NCBI RefSeq assembly: GCF_902148855.1
Contig: NC_043971.1
Coordinates: 3,240,449-3,304,448, forward strand
Length of the DNA: 64,000 bases
Origin: Sphaeramia orbicularis
Taxonomy: Eukaryota > Chordata > Actinopteri > Kurtiformes > Apogonidae
Direction of reading: 5' to 3'
Shown here: positions 12,701 to 24,934 of the stretch, one piece after another
Layout: each line of letters begins with the position of its first letter
Position numbering within the stretch: the stretch's first letter is position 1
The notes under the pieces: generated by a model
Seen by the model: the letters and a program-made list of their open reading frames with translations, nothing else
Databases searched by the model: none
What the model was told of the DNA's origin: nothing
Position numbers and translations under genes: made by a program

Positions 12701-15700
12701 TGGACCAGTCTATATTCTGGATTTGTCATGTGATGTGAACTGGATGTGGATAATACGACTGGCGTTAAACCTTTTAAGGTTAGTTCCTCTAAAGGCCTCA
12801 TATGTCATGTTCTTCTATTGAACATTATTCTAAATGGGGTTGTCCATGACCTCTGTCAGGGTGAGATTCCGCCCCCTCGGCTGTATTCTCCGTTTCTTCT
12901 TGTTTTGCTTTGGGTTTGTGTTTTTAGTTTTTGGATTCCATCTCTGTGGGTTTTTGTTTTGATCTAATTATCAGTGAAAAGAAGAGAATCTCAGATGAGG
13001 ATGTTTCAGAAGAAATAAACTAAATGTGGTGAACCTCTGGTCTGAGTCTGAAACATGCAGGAACATAAACGGCTGAAACTGGAGCCAGTGTTCAGGTCTG
13101 ACGCAGGTGTAGTCCTCGTCCTGGTCCAGACTCAGAGTCCCCGTCTGTGTCCCCATCAATAATTCAGCTGATGGATCCAGTAACAGACGAAAAGGTTTAC
13201 AGCTCACATTACAATAAACCTGGACCGGGACTGGATCTGGACCTGGACCAGGACTGGAAATGGACCTAGACTGGACCTGGACTGTTTCAGTGTTTTTTTT
13301 TCCTTTGTTTTCCAGGTTAAATGTTCTGTTTCAGTGTTTTCTTTTCTTTTTATTGTACGGGGTTAAATGTTTTGTTTCAGTGTTTTTTTTTCTTTTTATT
13401 GTACGGGGTTAAATGTTTTGTTTCAGTGTTTTTTTTTTCTTCTTGTTTTCCAGGTAAAATGTTTTGTTTCAGTGTTTTTTTTCTTTGTTTGCAGGTTAAA
13501 TGTTCTGTTTCTTTGTTTTTGCTTTTCAGGTTAAATGTTCTGTTTCAGTGTTCTTTTTTTTTTTTTTTTTTTTTTCCAGGGTTAAATGTTTTGTTTCAAT
13601 GTTTTCTTTCTTAGTTTTCCAGGTTAAATGTTCTGTTTCTTTGTTTTTTTCTTCTTGTTTTCCAGGTTAAATGTTCTGTTTCAGTGTTTTCTTTCTTTGT
13701 TTTCCAGGTTAAATATTCTGTTTCAGTGTTTTTTTTCTTTCTTTTCCAGGTTGGGCGTCCTGGGGAAGATGAAGCGGGTGTTCTTTTGGATTCTCATCAT
13801 CTACGTTTCCATCCCCTGCATCATCAAACTGGTTCCATCCATTCAGGCCAAACTCGTCTTCCTCAACTTCGGTCAGTATTTTGTCGTTTTTTCACCAAAC
13901 CCAGTCATTTTCATGTGTTTAATGTTTCATTCGTCAGGTTTTACCTCCTTTATAGATACATAAATGTGTGGATCTGAAACTGACGGATCCAGATAAAGTC
14001 ATGTTTATCTGCATTTTCTGGGCGTTTCACTCTGAGTTGGTGTAAAAGCCACGGTTAACAAAGTGATAAGGTATGCACTTCTAACTGGTTTAATAAGTTC
14101 TGATTCTGATCGTGATGTAACAGCAGAGACTGAACCTGTTTCCATCATGAGGAGGTTTATCAGCGCTGAACTTTACACTCTTTCAGTTTGATATGAACGT
14201 TTGGATCTGGGCTGAAGCTGTTTTCATTGTGGATCAGTGTGTAAACTCTTTTCATTCTGGATGAATAGATTTACTGTGGAAAAGGTGAAACGGCCCAAAC
14301 CCTCCTGTTAAGCCACAGTCCAGAGTTCATTCATTTAGTGACTCATTCATCCATTTCATGTGTATTTAATGTATGCATTTGTCAATAACAGCTTCTTTTA
14401 CAGAAGTTAGTACAACAATAAAAACCTAAAGAATGACAAACAACCATGAAATCTTATTAAAATTGAAGGTAAATGAATGAACCTTAAGTAAAATACAGTG
14501 AATTTAGACATTTAAAGTGAAGACGGAGCTGTCGATGTTTGGAAAATGAAGATCAAAACCTAAAGTTTGTTTCACTCAAAATTTCATATGTTCTTGTCTG
14601 ACCAGAAAAGTATAAAATTATAGAGATAATTACAGAAACCCAAGGAAAATTATAAAATAATCAATAAATATTAATGAGTAAAGATCTCCTGTTGATTAAT
14701 CAACATGATGTGGAGAAGTCATGTGACCTCTGACCTCATGACCTCTTTATCCTCAGTGAGGATGCCGTACTTCATAGACCTGAAGCGACCCCTGGACCAA
14801 GGCTTGAACCACACACACAACTTCTACCTGGAGCCTGAAGTCGGACAGAGAGTCGGAGTCTGGTAACATGCAACTGAAACATGTTAAAACACGCAAACAC
14901 GCAACTGAAACATGTTCAAACACACAACTGAAACATGTTCAAACACACAAACACGGAACTGAAACATTTTAAAACACGCAACTGAAACATGTTGAAGTAC
15001 GCAAACATGCAACTGAAACATGTTAAAACACGCAAACACGCAACTGAAACATGTTCAAACACACAACTGAAACATGTTCAAACGCACAAACACGCAACTG
15101 AAACATGTTCAAGCACACAACTGAAACATGTTCAAACACACAAACACGGAACTGAAACATTTTAAAACACGCAACTGAAACATGTTGAAGTACGCAAACA
15201 TGCAACTGAAACATGTTAAAACACGCAAACACGCAACTGAAACATGTTCAAACACACAACTGAAACATGTTCAAACGCACAAACACGCAACTGAAACATG
15301 TTCAAGCACACAACTGAAACATGTTCAAACACACAAACACGGAACTGAAACATTTTAAAACACGCAACTGAAACATGTTGAAGTACGCAAACATGCAACT
15401 GAAACATGTTACAACATGCAAATACGCAACTGAAACATTAAAACATGCAAACATGCAACTGAAACATGTTAAAACACGCAAACACACAACTGAAACATTA
15501 AAACACGCAAACATGCAACTGAAACATGTTAAAACACGCAAACACGCAACTGAAACATTAAAACACGCAAACATGCAACTGAAACACACTAAAATACCCA
15601 AACACACAACTGAAAACTGTTAAAACATGCAAACACACAACTGAAACATGTTAAAGCACACAAACACACAACTGAAACATGTTAAAGCACTCAACTGAAA

Positions 15701-18700
15701 CATGTTAAAACATGTAAACATGCAACTGAAACATGTTAAAGCATGCAAACACACAACTGAAACATGTTAAAACACGCAAAAATGCAACTGAAATATCTTA
15801 AAGCACACAAACATGCAACTGAAACACGCTAAAATACCCAAACACACAACTGAAGCATGTTAAAACATGCAAATATGCAACTGAAACACGCTAAAATACC
15901 CAAACACGCAACTGAAACATGTTAAAACACGCAACTGAAACATGTTACAGTGCACAAACACGCAACTGAAACACGTTAAAACATGCAAACATGCAACTGA
16001 AACATGTTAAAGCACGCAAACATGCAACTGAAACATGTTAAAACACGCAAACACGCAACTGAAACATGTTACAGCACTCAAACATGCAACTGAAACATGT
16101 TAGAGCACGCAAACACGCAACTGAAACATGTTACAGCACTCAAACACGCAACTGAAACATGTTAAAACACGCAAAAATGCAACTGAAATATCTTAAAGCA
16201 CACAAACATGCAACTGAAACACGCTAAAATACCCAAACACACAACTGAAGCATGTTAAAACATGCAAATATGCAACTGAAACACGCTAAAATACCCAAAC
16301 ACACAACTGAAACATGTTAAAACACGCAACTGAAACATGTTACAGTGCACAAACACGCAACTGAAACACGTTAAAACATGCAAACATGCAACTGAAACAT
16401 GTTAAAGCACGCAAACATGCAACTGAAACATGTTAGAGCACGCAAACATGCAACTGAAACATGTTAAAGCACGCAAACATGCAACTGAAACATGTTAAAG
16501 CACGCAAACATGCAACTGAAACATGTTAAAACACGCAAACACGCAACTGAAACATGTTACAGCACTCAAACACGCAACTGAAACATGTTAAAACTTGCAA
16601 ACATGCAACTGAAACATGTTAGAGCACGCAAACACGCAACTGAAACATGTTACAGCACTCAAACACGCAACTGAAACATGTTACAGCACTCAAACAGACA
16701 ACTGAAACATGTTAAAATGCGCAAACATGCAACAGAAATACATTCAACACACATTAAAACATAAAACTCAAATATGATAAAACCTGCAACTGAAACACGT
16801 TAAACATAAAACCCACACATTAAAACACGCAATATAACAAAACAACAAACAAAATAATAATCTTTATTTACTGTGTCTCATGTTTCACTAGAAAAGTACA
16901 AACCAATTCACTAATTCAATAACATAAAAGACACACTTGATAAAAACATCAGGTTTTATAAAAAAGAAAGAACTGGACGTAGATGAACTAAAGTACATGA
17001 AAAACACCTCAAAGAGATGAAAAGAAAGCTGAAGTGAAATGTGTAAAGGCTCTTGAACAGATGGAAGACCCTGAACCTGAACCTGGTCTCAAAGTACAGG
17101 AGGGTTAAGTTCTACAGGGTCTGAGGTGAACCTGGAAGATATAGACCATAAAGATATGAACGGGTGACGGGTAGATAAACACGTAGGTAAACAGGTAAAT
17201 AAACATCATTGTCAGTGTTCTTCAGATTGTGAATCCGTCCGTTGGATCAGTTGAACCTGTAGATGTGATCGATGGAAACGATTCACCTGAACCATCAGAC
17301 TGTTTATATTATTCATGTTTAGGGGTGATTGATATTTATTTACTTCTGCTGATGTGTTTGTTTACTGTAGGCACACGGTTCCTGCTCACATGTGGAGGGA
17401 AGCTCAGGGCAAAGACGGCGCCTGGTACAACGCCGAGCTTAACTCCGCCCACGCCGTCATCCTCTATCTCCATGGAAACGCAGGCACCAGGTGACCCACA
17501 CACTGCACCAGAGGTGATGTAACTCAAGAGGGGGGAATCCAAACCCATCCTTTGACCTCTGACCTCTGTCTAAATGGACCAGAGTTTGTTTCCTTGGATG
17601 CTCCGCTTTGTTCGGGCAGGGGTCAAAGGTCACCTGGACTCTGAAGTCCACCAATCAAACGAACTCTGGTCCACCTCCAAACGCTGGTGTCGGTTTGCTT
17701 GTGCTGAGAAATGTCCATCAAACTGCGTGGCGTCGAACCCAACCCTGCCCCGCCCACTTTAACCACGTCCCCCGGACCCCCCTGGTGTGAATGCCCTTAA
17801 ACTGGTCACATGACTCCATGTGAACCAATGGGTTGAGTCAATGACGTTCACACCTTCAGGTCCACAGTGGGCTCAGACCATCGAAGTGATCAGAACGTGG
17901 ATCACGTGATCCAGATCATTAGGTGGGTCAGAGTACATCTGGACTTGACCCTTCAGTTACATCACCTTTCACGCCTTCAGTCCTCTGTGACCTTTGACCT
18001 GTGTGGAGTGACTGGTGCTGACCTTTGACCTGTGTTGTGTGTTCTGTGCAGAGGAGGAGACCACCGAGTCCAGCTGTACAAGGTGAGACATTTACCTGTA
18101 GTTCTGACGTCCACCAGCAGGGGGCAGATCCAGACTAACGCCCTGTCCTCCTTCAGGTCCTCAGTTCTCTGGGATACCATGTGATCACCTTTGATTACAG
18201 AGGTGAGCAACATATACACTGAGGTCAGGGGTCAAAGGTCAAGGCTGGGGTCAGACCTAGTGTCAGGGTCACGATTGTGGATCTGGAGCCATAACAGAAG
18301 GATTCTGCAGGGTTTAAACCTGCAGGTCCTGGTCCAGTCCCTAGTCCTGTCTGTGGTCCAGTTTTTGGTCCAGTTCCTATAATAATAATAAATTTTATCT
18401 GTAATGTACTTTACATTTTTATCTAAAAATCTCAAAGTGCTACAGGCAGGGTACAATAAATACAGAGAATAAAACTAGAAAATAAGTAAGACAGATAAAA
18501 ACAGTTTAAAAATAAAAACAGTTTCAAAATGAAGACAATTAAAACAGGTGAAGCATGCACAGATCATGGATATGCTTTCCTGAATAAAAAAGTCTTCAGA
18601 CCTTTTGTAAAGTGTCCTCGGTCTGTGGGGCTGGAGGTGGTCAGGCAGGGCCTTCCACAGACGGGGAGCAGCAGCAAAAGCCCTGTCACCCACAGTTTTA

Positions 18701-21700
18701 AGCTTTGTCCTGGGGGGGCACAGACGGTGCGACTGGCCTGACCGGGTTCTGGAGGTGGTGTGGGGGGTGAGGAGTTCAGTGAGGTAAGTGGGGGCTTCAC
18801 TGTGGAGACAGTGATGGGTGTGAAGGAGGGTCTTCTATTCGATGCGGAGGTGAACAGGAGTCAGCGTAGTGCGTGAAGGCAGGAGTGATGTGCTGGTGTT
18901 TATGCGCCCTCGTCAGGATCCTGGCAGCGCTGTTTTGGATGTGCTGGAGTTCCTGGTCCAGTTCCAGGTCTTGCGGTCTTCCACAGACTGACAGTGAGCC
19001 TCAGTGTTCATAGTGTCTGTTTTGGATCATGTGGATTGCGCTCATGTTGACCTTTGACCTCCAGGTGATTCCAGAGTCTTTGGTGAATCTGATTGGTTGT
19101 TGACAGGTTGGGGGGACTCGGACGGATCTCCATCTGAAGGAGGGATGACGTCAGACGCTCTCTTCATGTATGACTGGCTGAAACAGAAACTGGACAGAAG
19201 GCCTCTGTACATCTGGGGACACTCTCTGGGAACTGGGTACTGTATCAGCTCATGGTGGATCTGAACGGATGTAAATGTCCAACCTGCGTCACATTAGTCG
19301 TTATTTTACCTCTTGTGTTGAACGTGCAGCAGATCATCACCAACACGAGTCCTTCATAAATGACTGAATGAAGTTCATCCGTGGTTCAGTCCTTCTGTTC
19401 ATGTATTTTTTGTTTTTCAGAGTCGCCACAAACCTGGTCCGACGTCTGTGCGACAGAGGTAAACGATGATTCACCTTTTCTCAGATACAGAACTGTGTTA
19501 ACCGGGTTAATGTGATTAAAGCTATCAGCGTTTATAAACATGGAAACACATGAAATGAGTTGATCCAGGTGTTTAAGTCAAGGTTCTAATAGTTTTGGAT
19601 TTTTCATTATAGTCTAGTTTTATTTAGTTAGACTTTTTTTTCTCTAATTAAGTTAGTTTTAATTAGTTTTTGGAGCAGGTTTGTTAGTTTTTATTAGTTG
19701 TTGTTTTTTCTGAATGCTTAGTTTTAGTTTAGTTTTAGTTTCAGTTTTTTCATATATTTTATCTTCCATCCTATCCAAAGAAATTAGTGAGGTTACCCTG
19801 AACACTTCATTTGGGGGTGGGGTTAGGGCGGCTCTGACTGAGCACAGACACAAACACATGTACAGTACGATGGTTAAATTCCCTATAGCAGGTTGGAGGG
19901 GGTAATGTAGGTGGGGGTGCGATCCATACACAACGTCACTTATGTGAAAACGAAACTGAAACTTTCCATTCTTTCACCGTTGGCCTCCCGACTTCTATAC
20001 CTCTCTTATACCGCTGATCTTAAACAAAATTTTCACACAGTATCCTATATCAACATTGGCAAAGACGAAAACTAAGGGAATTTCATCCATAATTTTTATC
20101 CGTTTTAGTTAGTTTTGTAAACACACAATACAGTTTCAGTTAGTTAGCGTTTTTTTCTTTTAATTTGAGCTATTTATTTATTTCAGTTAACGAAAATAAT
20201 TTTTCAATTTTAGTTTTCATCATTTCGTTCGTTTTCGTTAACGATAATAACCTTGGTTTAAGTTAAACTCAACAAATAAAAAAAAAGCAAAAACATTAGA
20301 CATAGATGTAGACGAATCCACTTGGAAATATAAACAGTGAAAGTCAATGGGCTCACAGATGAACTTTGTTGTGTTTCAGGTGCTCCTCCAGATGCTCTGG
20401 TCTTAGAGTCTCCGTTCACCAACATCAGAGAGGAAGCCAAGAGCCACCCCTTCTCCATGGTAACGACATAACATGCACAGTGACACACATTAAACCAGGG
20501 GTCTCAAACATGCGGCCCGGGGGCCAAATGCAGCCCGTGGGATGAATTTGCAAAGTACAAAAATTCCACAGTCAAGGCTGTGGAACTCATTTTAGTTCAA
20601 GTTTCACATACAGACCAATATGATCTACAGGAAAATAACAGCATAAAAACCTACAAAAAAATAATGACTCCATATTTTCTTCTCTGTTTGATGTGAGAAA
20701 AAACTACACTATGCCTATAAATAATGACGACTTCAAATTTTTGTCTTGGTTTTAGTGCAGAAAATAACATTAAATTATGAAAATATTTACATTTACAAAC
20801 TATCCTGTAACAATAAAATGTAAATTATCTGAACAAATATGAACAACCTGAAATGTCCAAAGAAAATTCAGCACAATTTGAACTCTTTTCTGGTTGTTCC
20901 TCAGTGTTTAGTGTCTTTGTAGATCTGATCCATAATGCACATGTAGAAATGATAAGGCAGAATATTGTTAAAATTGCACTTATTACCTCCGCCAAGGAGG
21001 TTATGTTTTTGCCAGGGTTTGTTTGTCTGTTTGTTTGTCTGTTTGTTTGTCTGTCCGTTAGTGTGCAACATAACTCAAAAAGTTATGGACAGATTTTGAT
21101 GAAATTTTCAGGGTTTGTTAGAAATGGGATAAGGAAGAAATGATTAACTTTTGGGGGTGATCGGGAATGGGGGGGCCCACGGGGGGGCCCACTGATCAGC
21201 CTTGGCGGAGGTCTGCGCTCTCCGAGTGCTTCTAGTTTTTCTTAAGAAATTTCAGTTTTTTCGGGTTATTCACATCTTTTTTGTTTGAATAGTTTATAAA
21301 AGTAAGTATTTTCATAATTTAATGGGTTTTTTTGCACTAAAACAAAGACAAAAATTTGGAGGTGTCATTATTTATAGGTTATTATGTTATTATTTTACTG
21401 GTCCGGCCAACTGGAGATCAAATTGGGCTGAATGTGGAACTTGAAAGAACATGAGTGTGAGAGCCCCGCATTAAACACACATGAAAACATGAACATGCAC
21501 ATTCACACACGTCACTGTCTGTCTGTGGTGTTCACCAGTCGTCCACTGTCTGTCCTCAGGTTTATCGGTTCCTGCCTGGATTTGACTGGTTCTTCCTCGA
21601 CTCCATCACGGCCAACAACATCCGTTTTGCCAGCGACGAAAAGTACGCTACGGGGGGGTGACGTATTCACGTTATGTTCCTGTTGCTGTTGTGTTGACGT

Positions 21701-23242
21701 TGTGTTGCCGTGTCTCCACAGTGTCCACCACATCTCGTGTCCCGTTTTAATCCTTCATGCTGAGGACGACAGCGTGGTTCCATTTCATCTGGGAAAAAAG
21801 GTACGAAACACACAAACCTGGTCCAGGTCAAAGGTCAAAACCCGAGTCCACCCATATGACACAACGTCCAACACCTGGAGATGAATTCATCAAACGACAC
21901 GACTCAACAAACATGAAAAACAACCACTTTATGAAGACAAACGTTAGTCACTGAAACAAACGAGGAATAAAATAAAAGAATCAAATATTAAAAAACAGCG
22001 ACGGCGGATAAAGTCGAGGAAATGTTCAACAAACGGTTTTAATGTTGCTTTTATCTGTCCAGTACTAACTTGTCTGACCTGTGACCGGTTTTAGTCCATT
22101 CTCAACACACAGCGCCCTCTGTTTGAACCCAGTGGAACAGCAGCACACTCACTGTTCATGAACTTTGACCCTTTACTGAAGCAGACGTCACTGCTTTATG
22201 TCAATGTGTACTTTACACACAGCCCACACACATCTGATTTAATACAGAAGAATAATACAGTAACCAGTGGGTTTAAAATGACCAGGTGAACCTGTTTAGT
22301 CCAGTGGGTGAACAGTTGTCTGCTTTGTTTTATTGTGTTAAACCTGACCAGTTTGTGTTGTTTTGTGTTGAACCAGTCCAGTTTGTGTTGTTTTGTGTTG
22401 AACCAGTCCAGTTTGTGTTGTTTTGTGTTGAACCAGTCCAGTTTGTGTTGTTTTGTGTTGAACCAGTCCAGTTTGTGTTGTTTTGTGTTGAACCAGTCCA
22501 GTTTGTGTTGTTTTGTGTTGAACCAGTCCAGTTTGTGTTGTTTTGTGTTGAACCAGTCCAGTTTGTGTTGTTTTGTGTTAAACCTGTCCAGTTTGTGTTG
22601 TTTTGTGTTAAACCTGTCCAGTTTGTGTTGTTTTGTGTTAAACCTGTCCAGTTTGTGTTGTTTTGTGTTAAACCTGTCCAGTTTGTGTTGTTTTGTGTTA
22701 AACCTGTCCAGTTTGTGTTGTTTTGTGTTAAACCAGTCCAGTTTGTGTTGTTTTGTGTTAAACCTGTCCAGTTTGTGTTGTTTTGTGTTAAACCAGTCCA
22801 GTTTGTGTTGTTTCAGTGTAGGTAATGCCAGTAAATCCCTGGCTCAGTGTGAGTCTGTGGTGTTCTGGTTCTGGTCCAGATTCTGAGTCCATTTCCCACA
22901 GATGCTTTAGAGTTAAAAACATTTGGACTCGTGGTGAAACTGTTGGTCAGATGTCCTGACTGAATGTCCATCCTCTTCATCTTTCAGCTGTTCGACGCGG
23001 CGTCTCAGTCCAAGAGTCTGAGCGGACACAAAGTCCAGTTCGTCCCTTTCGCTTCATCTCTGGCCTACAAACACAAGTTCATCTACAGGAGCCCAGAGCT
23101 GCCAAACATCCTCAGGTACCGCCGTCCGCCGCTCGCCGTCTGTCACATGCTTTTGTTTGGGCAGTTTTTTCTGGGGTTTTAACCTTCTTTTCGTCTGGTT
23201 TTCAGTAACTTCCTTGGCTCGGCTCATCCCGTTGCTCAGTGA
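9758..23242 (+). CDS. ABHD12: Lysophosphatidylserine lipase ABHD12
   Basis: Thirteen coding exons: 9758-9915, 13750-13871, 14757-14862, 17371-17490, 18052-18082, 18157-18202, 19107-19236, 19421-19458, 20380-20459, 21560-21642, 21722-21800, 22988-23115 and 23206-23242. All junctions are GT-AG and phases close to 385 residues with no break. ABHD12 is an ER integral-membrane serine hydrolase that degrades lysophosphatidylserine; human loss causes PHARC. Seen here: a Gly/Arg-rich cytosolic head (1-60), one membrane segment (about 63-83), sequon N111-H-T, nucleophile elbow GHSLG with Ser234, acid Asp321 in HAEDD and His360 in YKHKF. The Asp-His spacing of 39 equals that of the human triad. The start MRKR fits the human start. 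Introns 1, 3 and 11 hold large tandem repeats; the acceptor of exon 2 is reiterated. Confidence 0.97.
9916..12460 (+). other. ABHD12 intron 1, 5' part
   Basis: No gene or transposon was recognised. There is a poly-T run near 10620-10642, a short TTA/ATT microsatellite near 10930, and a GAT/GGTGAT microsatellite near 11312-11350. Open frames here are short and lack family features. Confidence 0.5.
12466..12722 (+). repeat. Degenerate minisatellite in ABHD12 intron 1
   Basis: Loose tandem units of the type GATCAGTCTATATTCTGGTC, with TTTATCCTG insertions, repeated about eight times with substantial divergence. Confidence 0.7.
13300..13749 (+). repeat. Reiterated 3' splice-site array before ABHD12 exon 2
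   Basis: About ten units of roughly 42-45 bases, each consisting of GTTAAATGTTCTGTTTCAGT, a long T/C run and, in most units, TTCCAG or TCAG. The array runs directly into the true acceptor (CAG 13747-13749). The last two decoy acceptors (exon-like start at 13666 and 13708) are spaced by exactly 42 bases from each other and from the real exon, so they are in frame and the intervening sequence is open. Units at about 13358 and 13407 have lost the AG (TACGGGGTTAAATG). Confidence 0.88.
13872..14756 (+). other. ABHD12 intron 2
   Basis: AT-rich intron with no recognisable repeat or gene. Confidence 0.5.
14865..16790 (+). repeat. 1.9-kb minisatellite at ABHD12 exon 3 donor
   Basis: Roughly 80 copies of ACGCAACTGAAACATGTTAA-type units, often alternating as a 31-base period with CAAACA linkers, begin at the third base of intron 3 (donor GT 14863-14864). 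Larger homogenised blocks are seen: the segment around 14880-15010 recurs at about 15020-15200 and 15200-15390. Long open frames here on both strands are products of the repeat, not genes. Confidence 0.93.
18377..18960 (-). mobile_element. Unclassified dispersed teleost repeat in ABHD12 intron 6
   Basis: Starts with an AAT microsatellite and AAAATCTCAAAGTGCTACA, then A-rich sequence, then a conserved block about shortened frames (GGGCCTTCCACAGACGGGGA, CAAAAGCCCTGTCACCC). A related layout (CAAAGTGCTTTACATAAAAC ... GTTTGTTCCAGACATGTGGA) occurs at 41770-42175. These are highly repeated in fish genomes and are probably 3' parts of non-LTR elements. I cannot name the family. Confidence 0.5.
19579..20255 (-). 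mobile_element. hAT-type non-autonomous element (family CAAGGTTATTATCG), copy 1
   Basis: Ends CAAGGTT and AACCTTG, with the GTTAACGATAATAACCTTG terminus on the right. It is flanked by a perfect 8-bp target duplication GTTTAAGT at 19571-19578 and 20256-20263. The interior is made of TTAGTTTTAGTTT-like repeats and has no coding capacity. It lies in ABHD12 intron 8. A second copy in opposite orientation is at 50475-51051. The 8-bp target duplication suggests the hAT superfamily; the family name is not known to me. Confidence 0.8.
20496..21468 (+). mobile_element. hAT-type non-autonomous element (family CAGGGGTGTCAAAC), copy A
   Basis: Starts CAGGGGTCTCAAACATGCGG and ends GAGAGCCCCG, flanked by a perfect 8-bp target duplication CATTAAAC (20488-20495 and 21469-21476). 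It lies in ABHD12 intron 9. Three more copies of this family are in PYGB introns. It contains a nested insertion at about 20991-21234. No transposase reading frame. Confidence 0.85.
20991..21234 (+). mobile_element. Nested repeat with CCTCCGCCAAGG / CCTTGGCGGAGG ends
   Basis: A segment starting TTACCTCCGCCAAGGAGG and ending CCTTGGCGGAGGTCTGCGCT interrupts the hAT-type copy A. The interrupted host sequence (AAATTGCACT ... TTTTTCTTAAG) can be matched to the uninterrupted sister copies in PYGB introns. A second copy is at about 58632-58838. Confidence 0.7.
22345..22815 (+). repeat. 30-bp minisatellite in ABHD12 intron 11
   Basis: About 15-16 copies of a 30-base unit (GTCCAGTTTGTGTTGTTTTG + TGTTGAACCA). 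Two unit types occur in blocks: GTTGAACCAGTCC for the first seven and GTTAAACCTGTCC for most of the rest. Copies within a block are nearly identical, indicating recent expansion. The period is a multiple of three, so open frames of 179-192 codons arise, with no gene character. Confidence 0.95.
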
Positions 23243-23679
23243 CGACGTTTCGGTGTTTCTTTTGAACTTTCTGCTGTTGGGTTTGTTTTCACGTGAATCG
23301 CAGACTGAACTGAACTGAACACAAACACCATCATTCCTTTTGTCATTGCCGTGTTTTTAACTGATTGTACTGTACGAGGAGGAGGACGACGACCAAACAG
23401 AACAAACCCAATGAAGAAAAAGCCGTTGGTATGAAGTCTTCATGGTCTGGTCTGTGGGATGAGTTTGTTTGTTTTTTAAGTTCATCTGATCATGTCTGAC
23501 TCTGGTTTTAAAATTCTTTGGGTTGAACTGAAGGCCTGTTATGACTTGAATTATCAATTAAAATATTTCTTGTTTTCTTTATCTGTGATTCTCATTTTTA
23601 TAGAGTTTTGAGTCCTATATTCAGGACTACATTACCCATAAGGCACCTGCACTCTAGGCTTTTTCATACTTTGATTTAC

Positions 23680-24323
23680 AGGTGCGGGAGACTTTCATGA
23701 CCGATTTTTCATCAAATCTGTCAAACCTCAGTATCATGAATCTGTTCGTCTGTCTGTCATTCCTCACCTGAATCTCTTGCATTACAGTGAACAGTTTCTT
23801 AGTTCCATCCACCAGAAACAAAACCATTTGTTTACAAAGCGAGCTGGGAGGGAACTCGGGCATCTTTGGAATTTTGTTGTGACGTGCATTGTGGGAAGCG
23901 AAGGCTCGCGCAGCCGCCTGACAGCGGCAGCTGGAACAGACACAATGCGGAAACGGCAGGAGCTCCCTACCCTCTATGATTATTCCTCCAGCCGTTTCCG
24001 CTGTTTCCGCTGTTTCCGCATCGTGTTTCATCCATATAATATCATACGGTTGCGCTGCCGCTGCTGCTGTCAGGTGGCTGCGCGAACCTCCCTTTCCTAC
24101 AATGCACGTCGCGACAAAATTCCGAAGATGCCCGAGTTCCCTCCCAGCTTGGTTTGTAAACAAATGGTTTTGTTTCTGGTGGATGGAACTAAGAAACTGT
24201 TCACTGTAATGCAAGAGATTCAGGTGAGGAATGACAGACAGACGAACAGATTCATGATACTGAGGATATGACTGAGGTTTGACAAATCTGAGGAAAAATT
24301 GGTCAAGCAAGTCTCCCGCACCT
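23680..24323. mobile_element. Large palindromic foldback element
   Basis: Arms of about 290 bases are inverted complements with few differences. The outer ends are AGGTGCGGGAGACTT / AAGTCTCCCGCACCT and shared inner blocks include ATGAATCTGTTCGTCTGTCT and GGGAACTCGGGCATCTT. The roughly 100-base centre has a triplicated TGTTTCCGC motif. Flanks are TTTAC and TTTAAA, so a short T/A-rich target duplication is possible but not clear. Open frames on both strands (up to 240 codons) mirror each other because of the palindrome and show no family signature. It is a non-coding foldback or MITE-type DNA element. Confidence 0.82.
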
Positions 24324-24934
24324 TTAAATATTAAAAACTTCAGTTGCGACAAAAATGCAGAACTTGAAACAACCAATGAGCTTCAAACCAATGAAATAAA
24401 CCAATAAACCTCACATTCAAAAGAAAAACGACTAGAACAACCAGGATGAAATATTTCAGTCGTACATCTGTATTGCATGTGTGCCTCGGGAATCACACAA
24501 AATCCGTGATGAGCTGACCGCTGCGGTTTGTCATATTTATGTATTTTTGGTCAAGGAACAGACTAGTGAAAACAGCAAGTTAATAGGACCAATATTTTGG
24601 GAGATATTAGTAATTTTGGAATACCACAGCCTCACAATCACATTGTTATGACAATAACGCTTTGGTGGTGACTGCTGGACAAATGCGGTACAGCATGCAC
24701 AAATACACAACAGCATAAAAACGACCACATCTAGAACCCGAGGATCCCCACAGGTCAACGCACTAGTATATGTTAACAGTTTAAATCCCACTTTATTCAG
24801 GTTTACGTCCAAATATGTCAAACATTTCCACTCACTTTTTAAAAAAATTATTTTAAATCAAACACACAAACTTTTGGAGTTTTTCATCCCAATGTGCAGC
24901 TCATTTTAAGACAATGATACTTTAATTACATTCA

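Noticed and set aside
13321-13977. Phe/Cys-rich open frames upstream of ABHD12 exon 2
   Set aside because: They read through the T-rich acceptor array into exon 2; only the exon part is supported as coding.
15023-15623. Several Cys/Phe-rich open frames on both strands
   Set aside because: Products of the ABHD12 intron 3 minisatellite.
22345-22815. CRISPR-like regular array
   Set aside because: The whole 30-base unit repeats with no unique spacers, and the host is a vertebrate.
22286-22886. Two overlapping open frames of 179 and 192 codons
   Set aside because: Translations of the 30-bp minisatellite; highly periodic, no start context or homology.
23654-24376. 240- and 164-codon open frames on opposite strands
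   Set aside because: They mirror one another because they lie on the two arms of the palindrome; no conserved protein features.
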